Shown here: positions 5,414 to 5,450 of the stretch, piece after piece | Numbering within the stretch: the stretch's first letter is position 1 | How the letters are laid out: every line of letters begins with the position of its first letter | From: Thermofontimicrobium_A sp034505795 | GTDB lineage: Bacteria > Zhuqueibacterota > Zhuqueibacteria > Thermofontimicrobiales > Thermofontimicrobiaceae | Length of the DNA: 5,450 bases | Assembly (NCBI GenBank): GCA_034505795.1 | Contig: JAPDQM010000184.1 | Location: forward strand, 1-5,450 | Direction: 5' to 3' | Program-made: the position numbers and the translations under genes | Notes under the pieces: generated by a model | What the model saw: only the letters and a program-made list of their open reading frames with translations | Told to the model about the DNA's origin: nothing | Database searches by the model: none

Positions 5414-5450
5414 TTTATTCTAATGGATAAATTTAGGTGATAGTTTTAAA

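Overview
The window comes from a bacterial chromosome of moderate GC (roughly mid-40s % by eye). It is probably an uncultured lineage with dispersed palindromic repeats between genes. The repeats (GTCATTCCGA...TCGGAATGAC with CGCCA/TGGCG hairpins), A-rich weak ribosome sites on some genes and a MutS-like protein with a DELFKGTN Walker B would suit the Bacteroidetes/Calditrichota/KSB1 neighbourhood. That placement is an impression, not a result.

Layout. 1-93 is the last 30 codons of enolase (eno, + strand). 94-535 is a 442-base gap holding a dispersed palindromic repeat (129-224), a 17-bp inverted repeat (295-332) and a long leader for the next gene. 536-1915 is mgtE (CBS-regulated Mg2+ channel/transporter). 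23 bases later comes 1939-3279, a short MutS-family ATPase on the same strand and probably the same transcript. 3280-3441 is a convergent gap with an inverted repeat and a degenerate 8-bp tandem repeat. On the minus strand, 4392-3442 is a PfkB-family sugar kinase and 5413-4700 is a HAD hydrolase of the beta-phosphoglucomutase-like group. The 307 bases between them are filled by two more copies of the palindromic repeat.

The most notable region is the mgtE leader (about 333-535). It contains a possible 39-codon ORF (360-479) with a good Shine-Dalgarno and an acidic N-terminus, followed by three mutually competing segments. The segment at 486-503 can pair either with 445-462 (15 Watson-Crick pairs, one G-U, two mismatches) or, through 489-500, with the mgtE ribosome binding site at 523-534 (12 continuous pairs including one G-U). 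The leader ORF runs through the first arm and stops in the loop. This is the layout expected of a translation-coupled switch, and a leader-peptide Mg2+ sensor for mgtE is a reasonable hypothesis. No M-box riboswitch was recognised.

The genes do not form one pathway. Enolase is glycolytic, mgtE is ion homeostasis, and the MutS-like protein is a DNA-associated ATPase of unknown role. The kinase and HAD protein may act on sugars or sugar phosphates, but their substrates cannot be read from sequence. No rRNA, tRNA, CRISPR array, transposase or convincing intrinsic terminator was found.
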